64,000 nucleotides of DNA, taken from CAYFLR01 sp964343805. Lineage in GTDB: Bacteria > Bdellovibrionota_B > Oligoflexia > CAYFLR01. The DNA is taken from NCBI GenBank assembly GCA_964343805.1, contig CAYFLR010000010.1, positions 62,001 through 126,000 of the forward strand, read 5' to 3'. Below, piece by piece: positions 26,018-35,510 of the stretch. A program made the position numbers and the translations under genes. Under the pieces are notes generated by a model, which did not search any database, was not told where the DNA came from, and saw only the letters and a list, made by a program, of their open reading frames with translations. Every line of letters starts with the position of its first letter. The stretch's first letter is position 1.

Positions 26018-27279
26018 TTAAATTGTTTGTGCTTGTATTGTTCCAGTTGAGTTCTCTGCCTTAATAAGAACTTTGATCAAATCACCTTTGTCTACAGGCT
26101 TGTGATTTGGGGCTTCAACCGGAATATAATTATCGGTGTGTCCATATATTTTTCCATCATAGACTTTTTCCACCACGATCTTTTCATTTCGTCCTTCCCA
26201 CTTTCGGTAGAACTCTTTGAGTTTCTTTTCACTATAGTCTCTTAAAATTCTTGTTCTCTCTTGTTTGACTGATTTGGTCACTTGATCTGGAAGTTTTTGT
26301 GAGGGAGTGTCGGGTCGTTCGGAATAAGGAAATACATGGAGGTAATTGAGTGGGCTCTGTTTTATGAATTCAAATGTTTTTTCAAATTCTAAATCGGATT
26401 CCCCAGGAAACCCAACCATCACATCACTTCCTAAGCATATGTGAGGGATTTTCTTTCGTGCCTCATTAAGAATTTTATTAAAGAAGGAGGTTTTATATTT
26501 TCGATTCATCTGTTTGAGTACAAAGTCACTTCCACTTTGTAAAGGAATGTGTAGATGGTTACATACCCAAGAGTTTTCTTTAATAAAATCGATTAGACTG
26601 GATGTTACTTGCCTGGGCTCAATGGAACTAATGCGGAGACGGGGTAGCTGTTGCTCTTGTGCTAAAAACTGCATGAGAGATTCGAAAGATTTTTTCTCTG
26701 GAAGATCAAGGCCATAATAGCCTAAGTGCACTCCTCCTATAACGATTTCATTGAATCCTTGGGATTGGAGGCGTCTAATTTCATTTAGGACATCACTTGG
26801 GGGAAGGCTTTTTAGCTGGGGCCGGGTATAGGGAATAATACAATAGCTACAGTAATCCTTGCAGCCTTCTTGAATTTTTAAATAAGCACGAGCTTTTCCT
26901 TGATTATTATCAGCGTAATAAAAGGGAGAGGGAGTCTCTGAGTGAGAATTGAGAGGCTTTATAATGGTGGGTTGTATTCGCAGAGATGGTCATAAATAGA
27001 GAGGTGTTCTCCGGCTCTTTTTAGATTCATGGCATAGCAACCGGTTAGAATAGTTTGCAATTCGGGGTTTTTACTCTTTGCTTGCCTTAACTTTTGTCTG
27101 GCTTCTGCATCAGCTTTAGCGGTTACACTGCAACTGTTTAATATAAAGAAATCGGCCTCTTCGATGGATTTGGCTATTTGAATATCCTCTTTCTTGAAAA
27201 GAGAAATGAGAGCAGATGAGTCATACATATTGACTTTACAGCCAAGAGTATCAATGTAAGCAGAAATTTTTTTATTCAT
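26018..27279 (-). CDS. mtaB: tRNA methylthiotransferase MtaB, apparent frameshift
   Basis: Radical-SAM methylthiotransferase that adds the 2-methylthio group to t6A37 of tRNAs. The N-terminal domain has TLGCKVNMYDS, NSCSVTAKADAEARQ and TGCYAM, supplying three cluster cysteines. The radical-SAM part has EGCKDYCSYCIIPYTR (CxxxCxxC), GGVHLGYYG, RISSIEP and HIPLQSGSDFVLKQMNR, followed by a TRAM-like end. Reading from ATG 27279 the frame stops at 26959. The next frame is open across this point and contains the radical-SAM cysteines, so one base appears to be missing (or two added) near 26957-26975. An assembly error is most likely; a true inactivating mutation cannot be excluded. ATG 27279 is preferred over 27312 because GGGAAAAG precedes it. 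First gene of the minus-strand operon. Confidence 0.85.
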
Positions 27280-27539
27280 GGAACTTTTCCCATAATGCAA
27301 ACATTCATGCACGGATCTAAACTTGAAGATGGCATGCTTATTTTTATGATTAATAATGAAGGTTGGATTTTAGAGGTAAAACAGGGAGGATTTCAACTCG
27401 AAAACCCAACTTTGGGCGCATTCTACTTTATTTATAGGTTGCGGTCAAGCCTTTGATCCGTATATCTGGTGGCTTTAGCTTATGGTAGGGAAGATAAGGC
27501 CACTTGCGTCGAACTTTTTTTTTATATAGAATAACTTAT

Positions 27540-28883
27540 ATGGAACGGGATATTTTAGTAATTGATGAAAATAAAGTTGATCTAAGCCTCTACGCAGAAG
27601 CTCTTTCTAAGAATGAGTATTCGGTGGATATGTGCTTTGATTTAAAAGATTCTCTTACTAAATTGGAAGCTAACTCCTATAAACTGGTTCTTCTTCCGCT
27701 CTCTATTATCGTTCATCCTGATATGAAATTCCTGTTGGTAAATCAGGATGTTATTAAAATAGTGCTGGCTGATTATGACCAAATTGGAGAAGCTATTCAG
27801 TTGCTCAAGTTAGGGGTTCATTCCTACTTAAGAAAGCCTCTTAATATTGAAGAGTTAGTGGTTTCAGTAAAGTCTGTGCTTCGCAAAAGGGCCCTGGATT
27901 CGAGGCGCTTTGTTGCCTTTGAGAATATTATTCATAATCTTTCTAAATTCAGTGATTATGGTCCCTTCACTTGGACCATTCTCAATGAGATCAAAGAAGT
28001 TATATCATTAGAAAAGGCCATTTTTTGGACGCTGGCAGATTCAGGAAAGACGGAGCCACATGGTAAGCCACCGATTGAATTTATGGGATTTAATGTCTCC
28101 CAGAAAAGTACCTTGAGACCGATTTTTGAAAAATTTCAAATTAAAATTTTTCAAGAGACAGAGATAAGAATTCTAACTCCTTCAGATGGTGAACCTTTAA
28201 AGGAGTTGATTGAAGGGGGGTGTCCACGGACATTGGTGCCTATTTTTCGTGAAGATCAATTGGTAGCAGTTATGTTTTTCGAATTTGAATCGGGCATTTC
28301 ATTTGATAAGGAGTTGTTTGAGAATTTACAAGATCAAATTTCTCTTCTATTCACTGCTTTTGATCAGGTTCATCAAGCTAAACGTCTTGCTTTTATCGAT
28401 GAGCTGACAGGGCTCTATAACATGCGCTACCTTGACTTTGCATTGGATCAGGAGATACGAAGAGCAGAACGCTATCGTTATCCCGTTTCCGTTCTTTTTC
28501 TTGATCTCGATCATTTTAAATCTGTAAACGATACTCATGGGCATTTAGTGGGGAGTCAATTATTAATCAAGGTGGCGAGACTGTTAGAAAAATGCTTGAG
28601 AGATGTGGATACCATCATCCGTTATGGTGGGGATGAATATGTCTGTATTTTGCCTCAAACCAGTGAATCGGCTGCCAAAAAAGTAGCAGAGAGAATTCAA
28701 TCTCATTTTGAAAACACCTCTTTTCAGATGGATGATGTTGCCGTACAGCTCACTTCTTGCATTGGAATTTCTTCTTATCCCAAACATGCTCGCAGTAAAA
28801 AAGATATTCTATCCTACGCAGATAAAGCCATGTATCAGGGAAAAGATAAGAAAAACTCTATTTTTGTGGCGTCCTACTTTTAA
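27540..28883 (+). CDS. Pseudo-receiver / GAF-like / GGDEF diguanylate cyclase
   Basis: A 447-residue protein from ATG 27540; a TTG at 27504 would add 12 residues. The N-terminal about 120 residues have receiver-domain form (ILVIDENKVD ... YLRKPLN). At the usual phosphoacceptor position, however, the sequence is YKLVLLPLSI, with Pro where Asp is expected, so phosphorylation looks unlikely. A GAF-like middle region is followed by a GGDEF domain: DELTGLYNMRYLD, FLDLDHFKSVNDTHGH and RYGGDEYVCILP. The active-site motif is GGDEY. An RxxD inhibitory-site motif (RDVD) lies five residues before it. The enzyme should make c-di-GMP from two GTP, with product feedback; activity of the GGDEY variant needs proof. 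Stand-alone gene convergent with mltD. Confidence 0.88.
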   Translation: MERDILVIDENKVDLSLYAEALSKNEYSVDMCFDLKDSLTKLEANSYKLVLLPLSIIVHPDMKFLLVNQDVIKIVLADYDQIGEAIQLLKLGVHSYLRKPLNIEELVVSVKSVLRKRALDSRRFVAFENIIHNLSKFSDYGPFTWTILNEIKEVISLEKAIFWTLADSGKTEPHGKPPIEFMGFNVSQKSTLRPIFEKFQIKIFQETEIRILTPSDGEPLKELIEGGCPRTLVPIFREDQLVAVMFFEFESGISFDKELFENLQDQISLLFTAFDQVHQAKRLAFIDELTGLYNMRYLDFALDQEIRRAERYRYPVSVLFLDLDHFKSVNDTHGHLVGSQLLIKVARLLEKCLRDVDTIIRYGGDEYVCILPQTSESAAKKVAERIQSHFENTSFQMDDVAVQLTSCIGISSYPKHARSKKDILSYADKAMYQGKDKKNSIFVASYF

Positions 28884-28899
28884 GAGTCCCTGAAATTAT

Positions 28900-30342
28900 C
28901 TAATAGATTTCTATAAGTTGTCCTGGTTGGATCTTATCAGGGTTTGTGATGTTGTTTCTTCCAAGAAGTTCTTTGACCTCCACTTTATAACGATTAGCAA
29001 TATTTGAAAGAGTGTCTCCTGCTTTTATACGGTAAATTTTGGCAGAAGATGTATTTTTTGTCTTTTTTACAGCGTAAGGTTTTGCTTTTGTAGGAATGTA
29101 AATAAAACGGCCAATACGAAGTTTATAGGGATCAAGACCCGGATTGGAGGTAATTATCTTATGTATCGATGAGTGATACTTGTATGCTAATTTAGCAATG
29201 GTATCACCTCTCTTGATTTTATAAGAAAAGCTGTTTCTGATTTCAATTTCAGGTAATTCTCTAATAACATTTATTGCTTTTTCTTCATAACCTTTTGGAA
29301 TTGCTAAAACATAATGTTTACTGTCAGGAGGCGTGATACTGGAACGCAATTCCGGGTTCATATTTTTAAGAGTTTTGTAGCTTACATTAATTTGTCTGCT
29401 AAGATGATGAAGAGAGATGGAGTGAGGTATATCTATGTAGGTATGTTCTGGCTCTCGGTTCATGGAGGCAATATGTAAAGACTCTAAATCAAATCCAAAC
29501 ATACGAGGGTTCTTTGATACAATCATAGCAGCTAGAAATTTGGGGACAAAGTTCTTGGTCTCATCTTTGAGGTATGAATACCTGGTTAATCTCCAAAAGT
29601 TGCGAGTGCGATATCTTCTTATGGCTCTACGAACTTTGCCCTCTCCGGCATTGTAAGCTGCTAATGCAAGGTGCCAATCATTGAAATGGTTATAGAGATA
29701 TTTCAGGTATTTAGCAGCGGCATGAGTGGCTTTAAGTATGTTTCGTCTTTCATCCATCCAAGGCGTTATTTTTAAGCCAAAAATTTTGGCGGTGGCAGGC
29801 ATAAATTGCCAGGCTCCAGTGGCCTTGACTCTTGAATAAGCGCGATTATTAAATCCACTTTCGATCATGGAGAGATAGACTAAATCTTGAGGGAGATTGT
29901 AAGACTTTAAAATTTTTTTAATGGTGTCGGTAACTTTAGTTCCGTTACTATGCCATTTCAAGAAGGTCATTTTTCCCCTAGTTTGAAAATAGACGATCCA
30001 TTTCAAAACCTTAGAATGAAGATTAATCGGAATATCTTCTGAAAGATCGAATTGTTCAATATGAGCCTTTATCACTTTCTCTCTGAGTTTGGGCTGATGT
30101 TTTAGGTAGCTTGAATAGATTCCATCAGCGCAAAAAGAAAATTTTTCATCCATTGAGTTGTAATCGAGGTTGGAAGAAATGGAATCTTTATGAATGATAT
30201 CGGGATCTTTTTCGGCTACTCCTAATTCTTCTAATTCAATTGGATCCAAGGGAGTTTGTATGGCTGTAGCATGAGGAACCTCCTTTACTGAACTACAATG
30301 GGTCATTGTAAGTATAAGAGCTAGGGATAAAAAATAGCGCAT
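28900..30342 (-). CDS. mltD: MltD-like lytic transglycosylase lipoprotein with LysM domains
   Basis: A 480-residue lipoprotein (lipobox MTHC, Cys16) that cleaves peptidoglycan glycan strands. The SLT-type catalytic domain has YLSMIESGFNNRAYS with catalytic Glu161, TGAWQFMPATAKIFGL and LALAAYNAGEGKVRRAI. C-terminal LysM domains start at YKIKRGDTIAKLAYKY and YRIKAGDTLSNIANRY, with a more degenerate one before them. Architecture is that of MltD. It lies downstream of a TonB-like gene by 38 bases, on the same strand, so they are probably co-transcribed. Confidence 0.92.
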   Translation of the reverse strand: MRYFLSLALILTMTHCSSVKEVPHATAIQTPLDPIELEELGVAEKDPDIIHKDSISSNLDYNSMDEKFSFCADGIYSSYLKHQPKLREKVIKAHIEQFDLSEDIPINLHSKVLKWIVYFQTRGKMTFLKWHSNGTKVTDTIKKILKSYNLPQDLVYLSMIESGFNNRAYSRVKATGAWQFMPATAKIFGLKITPWMDERRNILKATHAAAKYLKYLYNHFNDWHLALAAYNAGEGKVRRAIRRYRTRNFWRLTRYSYLKDETKNFVPKFLAAMIVSKNPRMFGFDLESLHIASMNREPEHTYIDIPHSISLHHLSRQINVSYKTLKNMNPELRSSITPPDSKHYVLAIPKGYEEKAINVIRELPEIEIRNSFSYKIKRGDTIAKLAYKYHSSIHKIITSNPGLDPYKLRIGRFIYIPTKAKPYAVKKTKNTSSAKIYRIKAGDTLSNIANRYKVEVKELLGRNNITNPDKIQPGQLIEIY

Positions 30343-30380
30343 TCAATCTCCAACAGCGTTTTTAATTTGCCAGATAGCCG

Positions 30381-31355
30381 TTAATTCACCGAGAAGTAAC
30401 TTAACCTGTATACAAAAGTTCCCGTTATAATCAACCTATCTTTATTTAGATTCTCTGGAATAGGGTTAAAAGGGGAACATAGACGTATGGTGTTGACCGC
30501 TTCATTATCAAGTTCTGCATAACCAGAAGATTTTAAAACCATCACTTTGCCAAGACGCCCATCTTTATTAATTGTTATTTCCAGAGTGGTTTCACCTTGC
30601 ATACCCTTTTTATAAGCAGCCTCTGGGTATTTCCATATTAACTCAATTTGTCTTTTAATAGTGGAAAAATAAGATATGTATTTAAATTCTCGAGTGTTGA
30701 GGGAGACTCGATCTCCCTCTTCAATATCATCACTTATATATTCAGAAGAGGGGGAATTCTTTGTGTCAAGCATATTGGCTGGGCTAGGAAAAAGGTCTTT
30801 GTAGCTAATTTCTTTTAAGTTTTTCTTTCCCGTTTTAGGATTAATATTCAAATTTCCCGATTCGAAATGTTTAGTGTGTTTGAGAGGCTGATTTTTGGGA
30901 AGGGTCGTTTTAGGAGGTTCTTTTTTTATAGGGGGCCGGACTTTCTTTTTCATTGATGAAGGTGGTGTCTTTTGGGCTAGAGCTGGTTTAGAAGGGGGTA
31001 GTTTGGTTTCTTTTTCTGTACTATGATTTTGTTTTCCTAAAAATCGATATTCTTTGGGGGGGAGGGTCTTTTTCATAGGGGTTTCTACGATCATTTTCTT
31101 TTCTATGGGGGCTTTGCTCTTCTTTAAGGGATTAATTTTCTTGGTTAACTTTTTCTTCTTCTTTTTTGGTTTGGTCAACTTAAGGCTAATGGGAGTTGGT
31201 TTGGAGCGAGGGTTAAGTTTGGTAGAAGCGGGTTTAAGCACCTTTTTGCTTATAAAAAAGACGATTCCATGGGTCAGAACAGACACTATCAAAAATAGTA
31301 TGATCCGATGTTGATATTTTTTTATTCTAGGCATTTTTATCATAGTACATCTCAT
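30381..31355 (-). CDS. TonB-family energy transducer
   Basis: A 324-residue inner-membrane-anchored protein. One N-terminal transmembrane segment (IILFLIVSVLTHGIVFFIS) is followed by a long Lys/Pro-rich periplasmic spacer (about residues 45-170). The C-terminal TonB domain has IELIWKYPEAAYKKGMQG, LEITINKDGRLGKVMVLKSSG and a final beta strand. TonB proteins transmit proton-motive-force energy to outer-membrane transporters; no exbB/exbD is present in the window. The start is ambiguous among Met1, Met5 and Met8. An inverted repeat AGTAC-TATT-GTACT lies just upstream at 31358-31371. Confidence 0.85.
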   Translation of the reverse strand: MRCTMIKMPRIKKYQHRIILFLIVSVLTHGIVFFISKKVLKPASTKLNPRSKPTPISLKLTKPKKKKKKLTKKINPLKKSKAPIEKKMIVETPMKKTLPPKEYRFLGKQNHSTEKETKLPPSKPALAQKTPPSSMKKKVRPPIKKEPPKTTLPKNQPLKHTKHFESGNLNINPKTGKKNLKEISYKDLFPSPANMLDTKNSPSSEYISDDIEEGDRVSLNTREFKYISYFSTIKRQIELIWKYPEAAYKKGMQGETTLEITINKDGRLGKVMVLKSSGYAELDNEAVNTIRLCSPFNPIPENLNKDRLIITGTFVYRLSYFSVN

Positions 31356-31500
31356 CCAGTACTATTGTACTTCGGAATAATCCATTTGAAAATTGAATGA
31401 TTCTTATAATTTTATTGATATCTGTAAGGATTCTGGGATATATTTCTTTCCCAGTTTTGGAAAATAGTTAGTTTTAAATGTCCTGTTCAAGGGGAAAATT

Positions 31501-32310
31501 GTGAAAATTCTGAGCTTAGTTGTTCTAATATTAGTTTTTTTAACTGTTGGCTGTAAGACAAGAGAGGTAGAAATTGATAACCCAGAGAAAGGATATCATC
31601 AAATTAAGTCATGGTACTACGATGAAGAATTATTTGAAGAGGCAATACAGAAGTACAGCGAATTACGTAGTAAACACCCATACAGTAAATACTCTGTGAT
31701 GGCTGAGCTAGATATAGCAGATGCTTACTATCAACAAGAAAAGTGGCCAGAGGCTTCGGTATCTTATGAAGAGTTTGCCAAATTGCACCCTAAGCATCCA
31801 AAGTATGCTTTTGCTCTTTATCGCAATGCCTGGTGCTATTTTAATCAGAGAAATAGTTCGGAAAATAGGGATCAATTCCCTACAAAAGAGGCTGAAGAAG
31901 CATTTCAGTACTATATTCAACAGGTTCCAACTGGTGAACATATAGCGGAAGCAAGGAAATATATTAAAATATGCCAGGAAGATATTGTAAAACAGCAGCT
32001 TTTCATTGCTGATTTTTATATGCGTAAAGAACTTTTTCACGCAGCACTTTATCGATATGGCGAATTAATTAAAGAATTTCCAAATTTTTTAGATTTAATA
32101 GAAATTGCATATTATAATTCGACCATTTGCTTGTTTGAGATGGTTAAGCAGAAGGAAGAAACCCCCGATAGTGATAAAAACATTTTTGTTGCGAGATATA
32201 CCGTCGAAGAGCTCCGGAAACAGGGGGTGGAGATGGCTTCTTTATATATTAATAAATACCCTAGTGGGAGATATAAATCAGAGCTAAAAGGGCTAATTAA
32301 TAAGAAGTAG
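31501..32310 (+). CDS. bamD: Outer membrane assembly lipoprotein BamD
   Basis: A 269-residue TPR lipoprotein, a core part of the BAM complex that inserts beta-barrel proteins. The signal peptide ends in TVGC (Cys18). TPR-like helices follow: YHQIKSWYYDEELFEEAIQ, SKYSVMAELDIADAYYQQEKW and KYAFALYRNAWCYF, matching BamD/ComL layout and length. The GTG start at 31501 follows AAGGGG with good spacing. A TATAAT hexamer about 95 bases upstream may be part of its promoter, but a well-spaced -35 is not evident. Confidence 0.85.
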   Translation: MKILSLVVLILVFLTVGCKTREVEIDNPEKGYHQIKSWYYDEELFEEAIQKYSELRSKHPYSKYSVMAELDIADAYYQQEKWPEASVSYEEFAKLHPKHPKYAFALYRNAWCYFNQRNSSENRDQFPTKEAEEAFQYYIQQVPTGEHIAEARKYIKICQEDIVKQQLFIADFYMRKELFHAALYRYGELIKEFPNFLDLIEIAYYNSTICLFEMVKQKEETPDSDKNIFVARYTVEELRKQGVEMASLYINKYPSGRYKSELKGLINKK

Positions 32311-32361
32311 TGAAAACTGTCGAAAAGAATAAATTGATTTTTTTCCTCAGTTTTCTATAAT

Positions 32362-32379
32362 AATAACACTAATGTTATT
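32362..32379 (+). promoter_or_regulatory. Small perfect hairpin between bamD and cheY
   Basis: AATAACA-CTAA-TGTTATT forms a 7-bp AT-rich stem 58 bases before the cheY start. It could be a binding site or chance; there is no T-run to make it a terminator. Confidence 0.25.
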
Positions 32380-32436
32380 CAAAAGCGGTGCGTTGTTGTG
32401 ATTCGTTGTGGGTGACGAAATTTTTTGGGGGAAAGC

Positions 32437-32811
32437 ATGTCTGGGAAAAAAATATTGATTGTGGATGATGCTGTTACTGTAAGGCAATTGGTTAAAATTG
32501 CTTTAACCAAGTATGGTTTTGAGATACATGAGGGGGTTGATGGAGTTGACGGTCTTAATAAGGTTCAAGAAACCCAGATGGATCTTGTAATCACAGACCT
32601 CAATATGCCTAATAAAAATGGATTGGAGCTGGTAAAGGATATCCGAGGTATAGGCTCCTATGCAAAAACTCCCATTTTTATGATGACCACCGAGTCTTCA
32701 CAAGAAGTGGCTCTTGAAGGAAGAAAGATTGGTGTCACAGCTTGGATTGTAAAACCATTTAAACCAGATCAACTATTGGGTGCTATTCGTAAAGTATTAG
32801 GAATGGCCTAA
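32437..32811 (+). CDS. CheY-type single-domain response regulator
   Basis: A 124-residue receiver domain without output domain. LIVDDAVTVRQ supplies the acidic pocket, LVITDLNMPNKNG the phosphoacceptor Asp, MMTTES the conserved Thr, and WIVKPFKP the conserved Lys. Such proteins carry chemotaxis signals to the flagellar switch or other partners. ATG 32437 is chosen over TTG 32425 because GGGGGA precedes it. No histidine kinase is adjacent. The CheZ-like pair at 7199-8541 could be its phosphatases; that link is inference. Confidence 0.92.
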   Translation: MSGKKILIVDDAVTVRQLVKIALTKYGFEIHEGVDGVDGLNKVQETQMDLVITDLNMPNKNGLELVKDIRGIGSYAKTPIFMMTTESSQEVALEGRKIGVTAWIVKPFKPDQLLGAIRKVLGMA

Positions 32812-32958
32812 TCATCTCATTTTGTCTTTTTTTTAGCCTTAGCCTTATTTTCTTATCTAAATTTAAATATATTAATTACTAATCCTTTGATCGGCCCTTG
32901 CGCCAAGTGTTGTTTTAAGCTAATGTTTTCCCTTCAAATTCTTTTTTTGGGGAGAACC

Positions 32959-33831
32959 ATGAGTACGATAAAGCAGGGTGCCTTTGGGATCATAGGAGGA
33001 AGTGGTCTCTATAATATCGAAGGGATCAAAGTCGAAGAAGAAGTAGAAGTTGAAACCCCTTATGGAATGCCAAGTGATAAATATGTCGTGGGTACTTTGG
33101 AAGGGGTGAAAGTTGTTTTTCTGCCGCGTCATGGAGTGGGTCATAGATTTCTACCTTCTGAAGTAAACTACCGAGCAAATATTTGGGGTATGAAAAAACT
33201 GGGTGTGACTCAAATAATTGCAGTGAGTGCAGTTGGCAGTCTTCGTGAAGGAATTAAGCCTGGGCATATTGTTATTCCTGACCAGGTTATTGATAAAACG
33301 AGAGGGAGAAAATCAACTTACTTTGGCAATGGAATCGTAGGGCATGTTATGTTTGCGGACCCTTACTGCAATAGTTTACGTAATCTCGTAAAGGAAGCTG
33401 CTGAAAAGGCAAAAGCTACGGTTCATTGGGGAGGAACCTTAGTGTGTATGGAGGGACCTCAGTTCTCTACTCGTGCTGAATCTAATCTCCACCGGGAGAT
33501 TGGAGCTGATATAATTGGAATGACAGTGATGCCTGAAGCTAAACTCGCCAGAGAAGCTGAAATCTGTTATTCAACTTTGGCTTTATCTACTGATTATGAT
33601 TGCTGGCGGGAAGAAACAGAAGATGTGTCTGTAGAGGCTGTAATAAAGATTATAAAAGAGAATGTTGAGCTCAGTAAGCTTATTCTAAAAAATATTATTT
33701 CGAGTGGGGATTATAAGTGTCTAAATGCTTGTCATCAAGCTTCTCAGTATGCTATTATGACGGCCAGTGAAGTAATTCCAGAAGAATTGAAAAAGAAAAC
33801 AGAGCTTTTATTTGGTAAATACCTTGATTGA
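32959..33831 (+). CDS. mtnP: S-methyl-5'-thioadenosine phosphorylase
   Basis: A 290-residue purine-nucleoside-phosphorylase family enzyme cleaving 5'-methylthioadenosine to adenine and methylthioribose-1-phosphate in methionine salvage. Motifs are FGIIGGSGLY, LPRHGVGHRFLPSEVNYRAN, ISVSAVGSLREGIKPG-type sequence (AVSAVGSLREGIKPGHIV), CMEGPQFSTRAES and GMTVMPEAKLAREAEI. ATG 32959 is preceded by GGGGAG; an upstream in-frame start at 32887 lacks support. The PfkB kinase gene begins ten bases after it. Specificity for MTA over inosine/guanosine is likely but not certain from sequence. Confidence 0.9.
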   Translation: MSTIKQGAFGIIGGSGLYNIEGIKVEEEVEVETPYGMPSDKYVVGTLEGVKVVFLPRHGVGHRFLPSEVNYRANIWGMKKLGVTQIIAVSAVGSLREGIKPGHIVIPDQVIDKTRGRKSTYFGNGIVGHVMFADPYCNSLRNLVKEAAEKAKATVHWGGTLVCMEGPQFSTRAESNLHREIGADIIGMTVMPEAKLAREAEICYSTLALSTDYDCWREETEDVSVEAVIKIIKENVELSKLILKNIISSGDYKCLNACHQASQYAIMTASEVIPEELKKKTELLFGKYLD

Positions 33832-33840
33832 GGGGTTCTT

Positions 33841-34737
33841 ATGAGTTGTTTGGTTGTTGGTTCTATTGGCCTAGATAATATTGATACTCCTTTAAAGTCT
33901 TATAAGATGATAGTGGGAGGTTCAGCTACTTTTTTTTCTAATGCGGCTCATCATTTTGCTCCCATTAAAGTCGTTGGTGTAGTGGGAGATGACTTTACTG
34001 AAGAGCATATGTCCAGCTTTGAAAGTGAAAACATAGATACAAGTGATATTGCTAAGTGTCAGGGCCGCACTTTTCACTGGCATGGTAAATATAATGAAGA
34101 TCTAAGTGAAGCCACCACTTTAGATACCGTTCTTGGAGTCTTTGAAACTTTTCAACCTAAAATATCAGACTCATCTGGAGTAGAAAATTTATTTTTAGCC
34201 AATATTGATCCAGATCTGCAGTTTAACGTTTTAAACGAAGTAAAAGTTCCTGGTGTGGTGGCATTAGATACCATGAACCTTTGGATAGATATCAAACTCG
34301 ACAGTTTGAAAAAGGTCATGAGTAAAGTTGATATTCTCTTTATAAATGAAGGTGAGGCCATACAGCTTTCCAAAGAAACAAATATCCTGAAAATGGCAGA
34401 GGTTTTACAAAAATTAGGACCTTCTACAGTTATTGTGAAACGTGGGGCTCATGGCGTTTTTATGTTAAAAGACTCGGATATTTTTGTTTTACCTGCCTTT
34501 CCCAAATGTCATCCACTTGATACCACGGGAGCCGGAGATAGCTTTGCAGGAGGATTTATGGGTTATATTACTCAGCAAAAAACCTATGATTTTAACTCCT
34601 ATAAAAAAGCGCTAGCCTATGGAACAATGACCGCATCTTATGCCATTGAAAGCTTTAGTGTTGAGAGTTTAAGGAATCTTTCTTTAGAAAAAATTAATGA
34701 GAGGTATCATGATTTTATTAAAATGGTCCAGCTATAG
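33841..34737 (+). CDS. PfkB-family sugar or nucleoside kinase
   Basis: A 298-residue ribokinase-fold kinase. The N-terminal VGSIGLDNI and VGGSATFFSNAAHHF fit the first PfkB signature; the second is DTTGAGDSFAGGFMGYI with the catalytic Asp. The substrate cannot be read from sequence. Tight coupling to mtnP suggests a role with ribose, methylthioribose or adenosine, which is inference. The gene starts ten bases after mtnP and ends seven bases before the TPR lipoprotein gene. Confidence 0.85.
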   Translation: MSCLVVGSIGLDNIDTPLKSYKMIVGGSATFFSNAAHHFAPIKVVGVVGDDFTEEHMSSFESENIDTSDIAKCQGRTFHWHGKYNEDLSEATTLDTVLGVFETFQPKISDSSGVENLFLANIDPDLQFNVLNEVKVPGVVALDTMNLWIDIKLDSLKKVMSKVDILFINEGEAIQLSKETNILKMAEVLQKLGPSTVIVKRGAHGVFMLKDSDIFVLPAFPKCHPLDTTGAGDSFAGGFMGYITQQKTYDFNSYKKALAYGTMTASYAIESFSVESLRNLSLEKINERYHDFIKMVQL

Positions 34738-34744
34738 AGCTAGA

Positions 34745-35503
34745 ATGAAGGGTATCACATTTAGTTTGGTAAGTTTGTCTCTGTTTGCCTTGACAGCATG
34801 TAAAACAGCTGAACAGGAAAGAAAAGAGAATTATGTTTTTGTTTATCAAAAAATGGGAGCTGAATACCTTTCTCAAGGTAAGTATGCAAAAGCGTTGAAG
34901 CAGTTAAAGAAAATTGAGAAAATGGATCCTGAGAATAGTCGAACGTTGAATCTCATCGGTCTTTCTTATATGGCACTTGAAAAAATAGCTCCAGCCAGTC
35001 GGTATTTCGTAAAAGCTTTGAAATTCGATCCTGATTTCAGTTCTGCAAGGCTTAATCTTTCCAGTTGCTATATTGAAGTGAAAAAGTATTCCAAGGCGAT
35101 TAAGTTGCTGAAGAAAATCAAAATTAGGGAAGTTGAATTTCCAGAAAGAGTCTATCATAATAGGGGCTTATCTTATTATCATTTAGGTAATTCAAAAATG
35201 GCTAAGCGCTTTTTTAATAAAGCAATTAACGAAAATCCTACTTTTTATCCATCCTATTTATTGCTAGGTCAAATTGCTAACGAGAAAAGAAAGTATACTA
35301 AAGCGATCAGCTGGCTTAAGAAGGCAAAAAGGTTTTGTAGTGTCTGCGCCCAGCCTCTTTATTTTTTGAGTGTAGCCTATAAAAATATTGGAAATAATAA
35401 GAAGAGCCGAAGATACTTAAAAAGAGTTTTTGAATTAAACCCTGATAAGGTGCTTCAGCGAAAAGCGGTTGCTTTAAGAAGAAAATTAAGTCGCAGAAGA
35501 TAG
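34745..35503 (+). CDS. TPR-repeat lipoprotein, PilF/PilW-like
   Basis: A 252-residue lipoprotein from ATG 34745, which has a clean signal peptide ending LTAC; in-frame starts further upstream overlap pfkB and spoil the signal. Five to six TPR units follow (for example YLSQGKYAKALKQLKKIEKM, ARLNLSSCYIEVKKYSKAI, AKRFFNKAINENPTFYPSY). The C-terminus is very basic. PilF/PilW-type TPR lipoproteins assist type IV pilus secretin assembly, and pilF is often next to rodZ as here. No other pilus genes are present in the window, so the name is only by resemblance and context. Confidence 0.75.
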   Translation: MKGITFSLVSLSLFALTACKTAEQERKENYVFVYQKMGAEYLSQGKYAKALKQLKKIEKMDPENSRTLNLIGLSYMALEKIAPASRYFVKALKFDPDFSSARLNLSSCYIEVKKYSKAIKLLKKIKIREVEFPERVYHNRGLSYYHLGNSKMAKRFFNKAINENPTFYPSYLLLGQIANEKRKYTKAISWLKKAKRFCSVCAQPLYFLSVAYKNIGNNKKSRRYLKRVFELNPDKVLQRKAVALRRKLSRRR

Positions 35504-35510
35504 GAACTGA

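Noticed and set aside
27295..27456. 53-codon frame (MQTFMHGSKLEDG...) between mtaB and the GGDEF gene.
   Set aside because: No ribosome-binding site or recognisable motif, and it overlaps the mtaB upstream region; composition does not distinguish it from chance.
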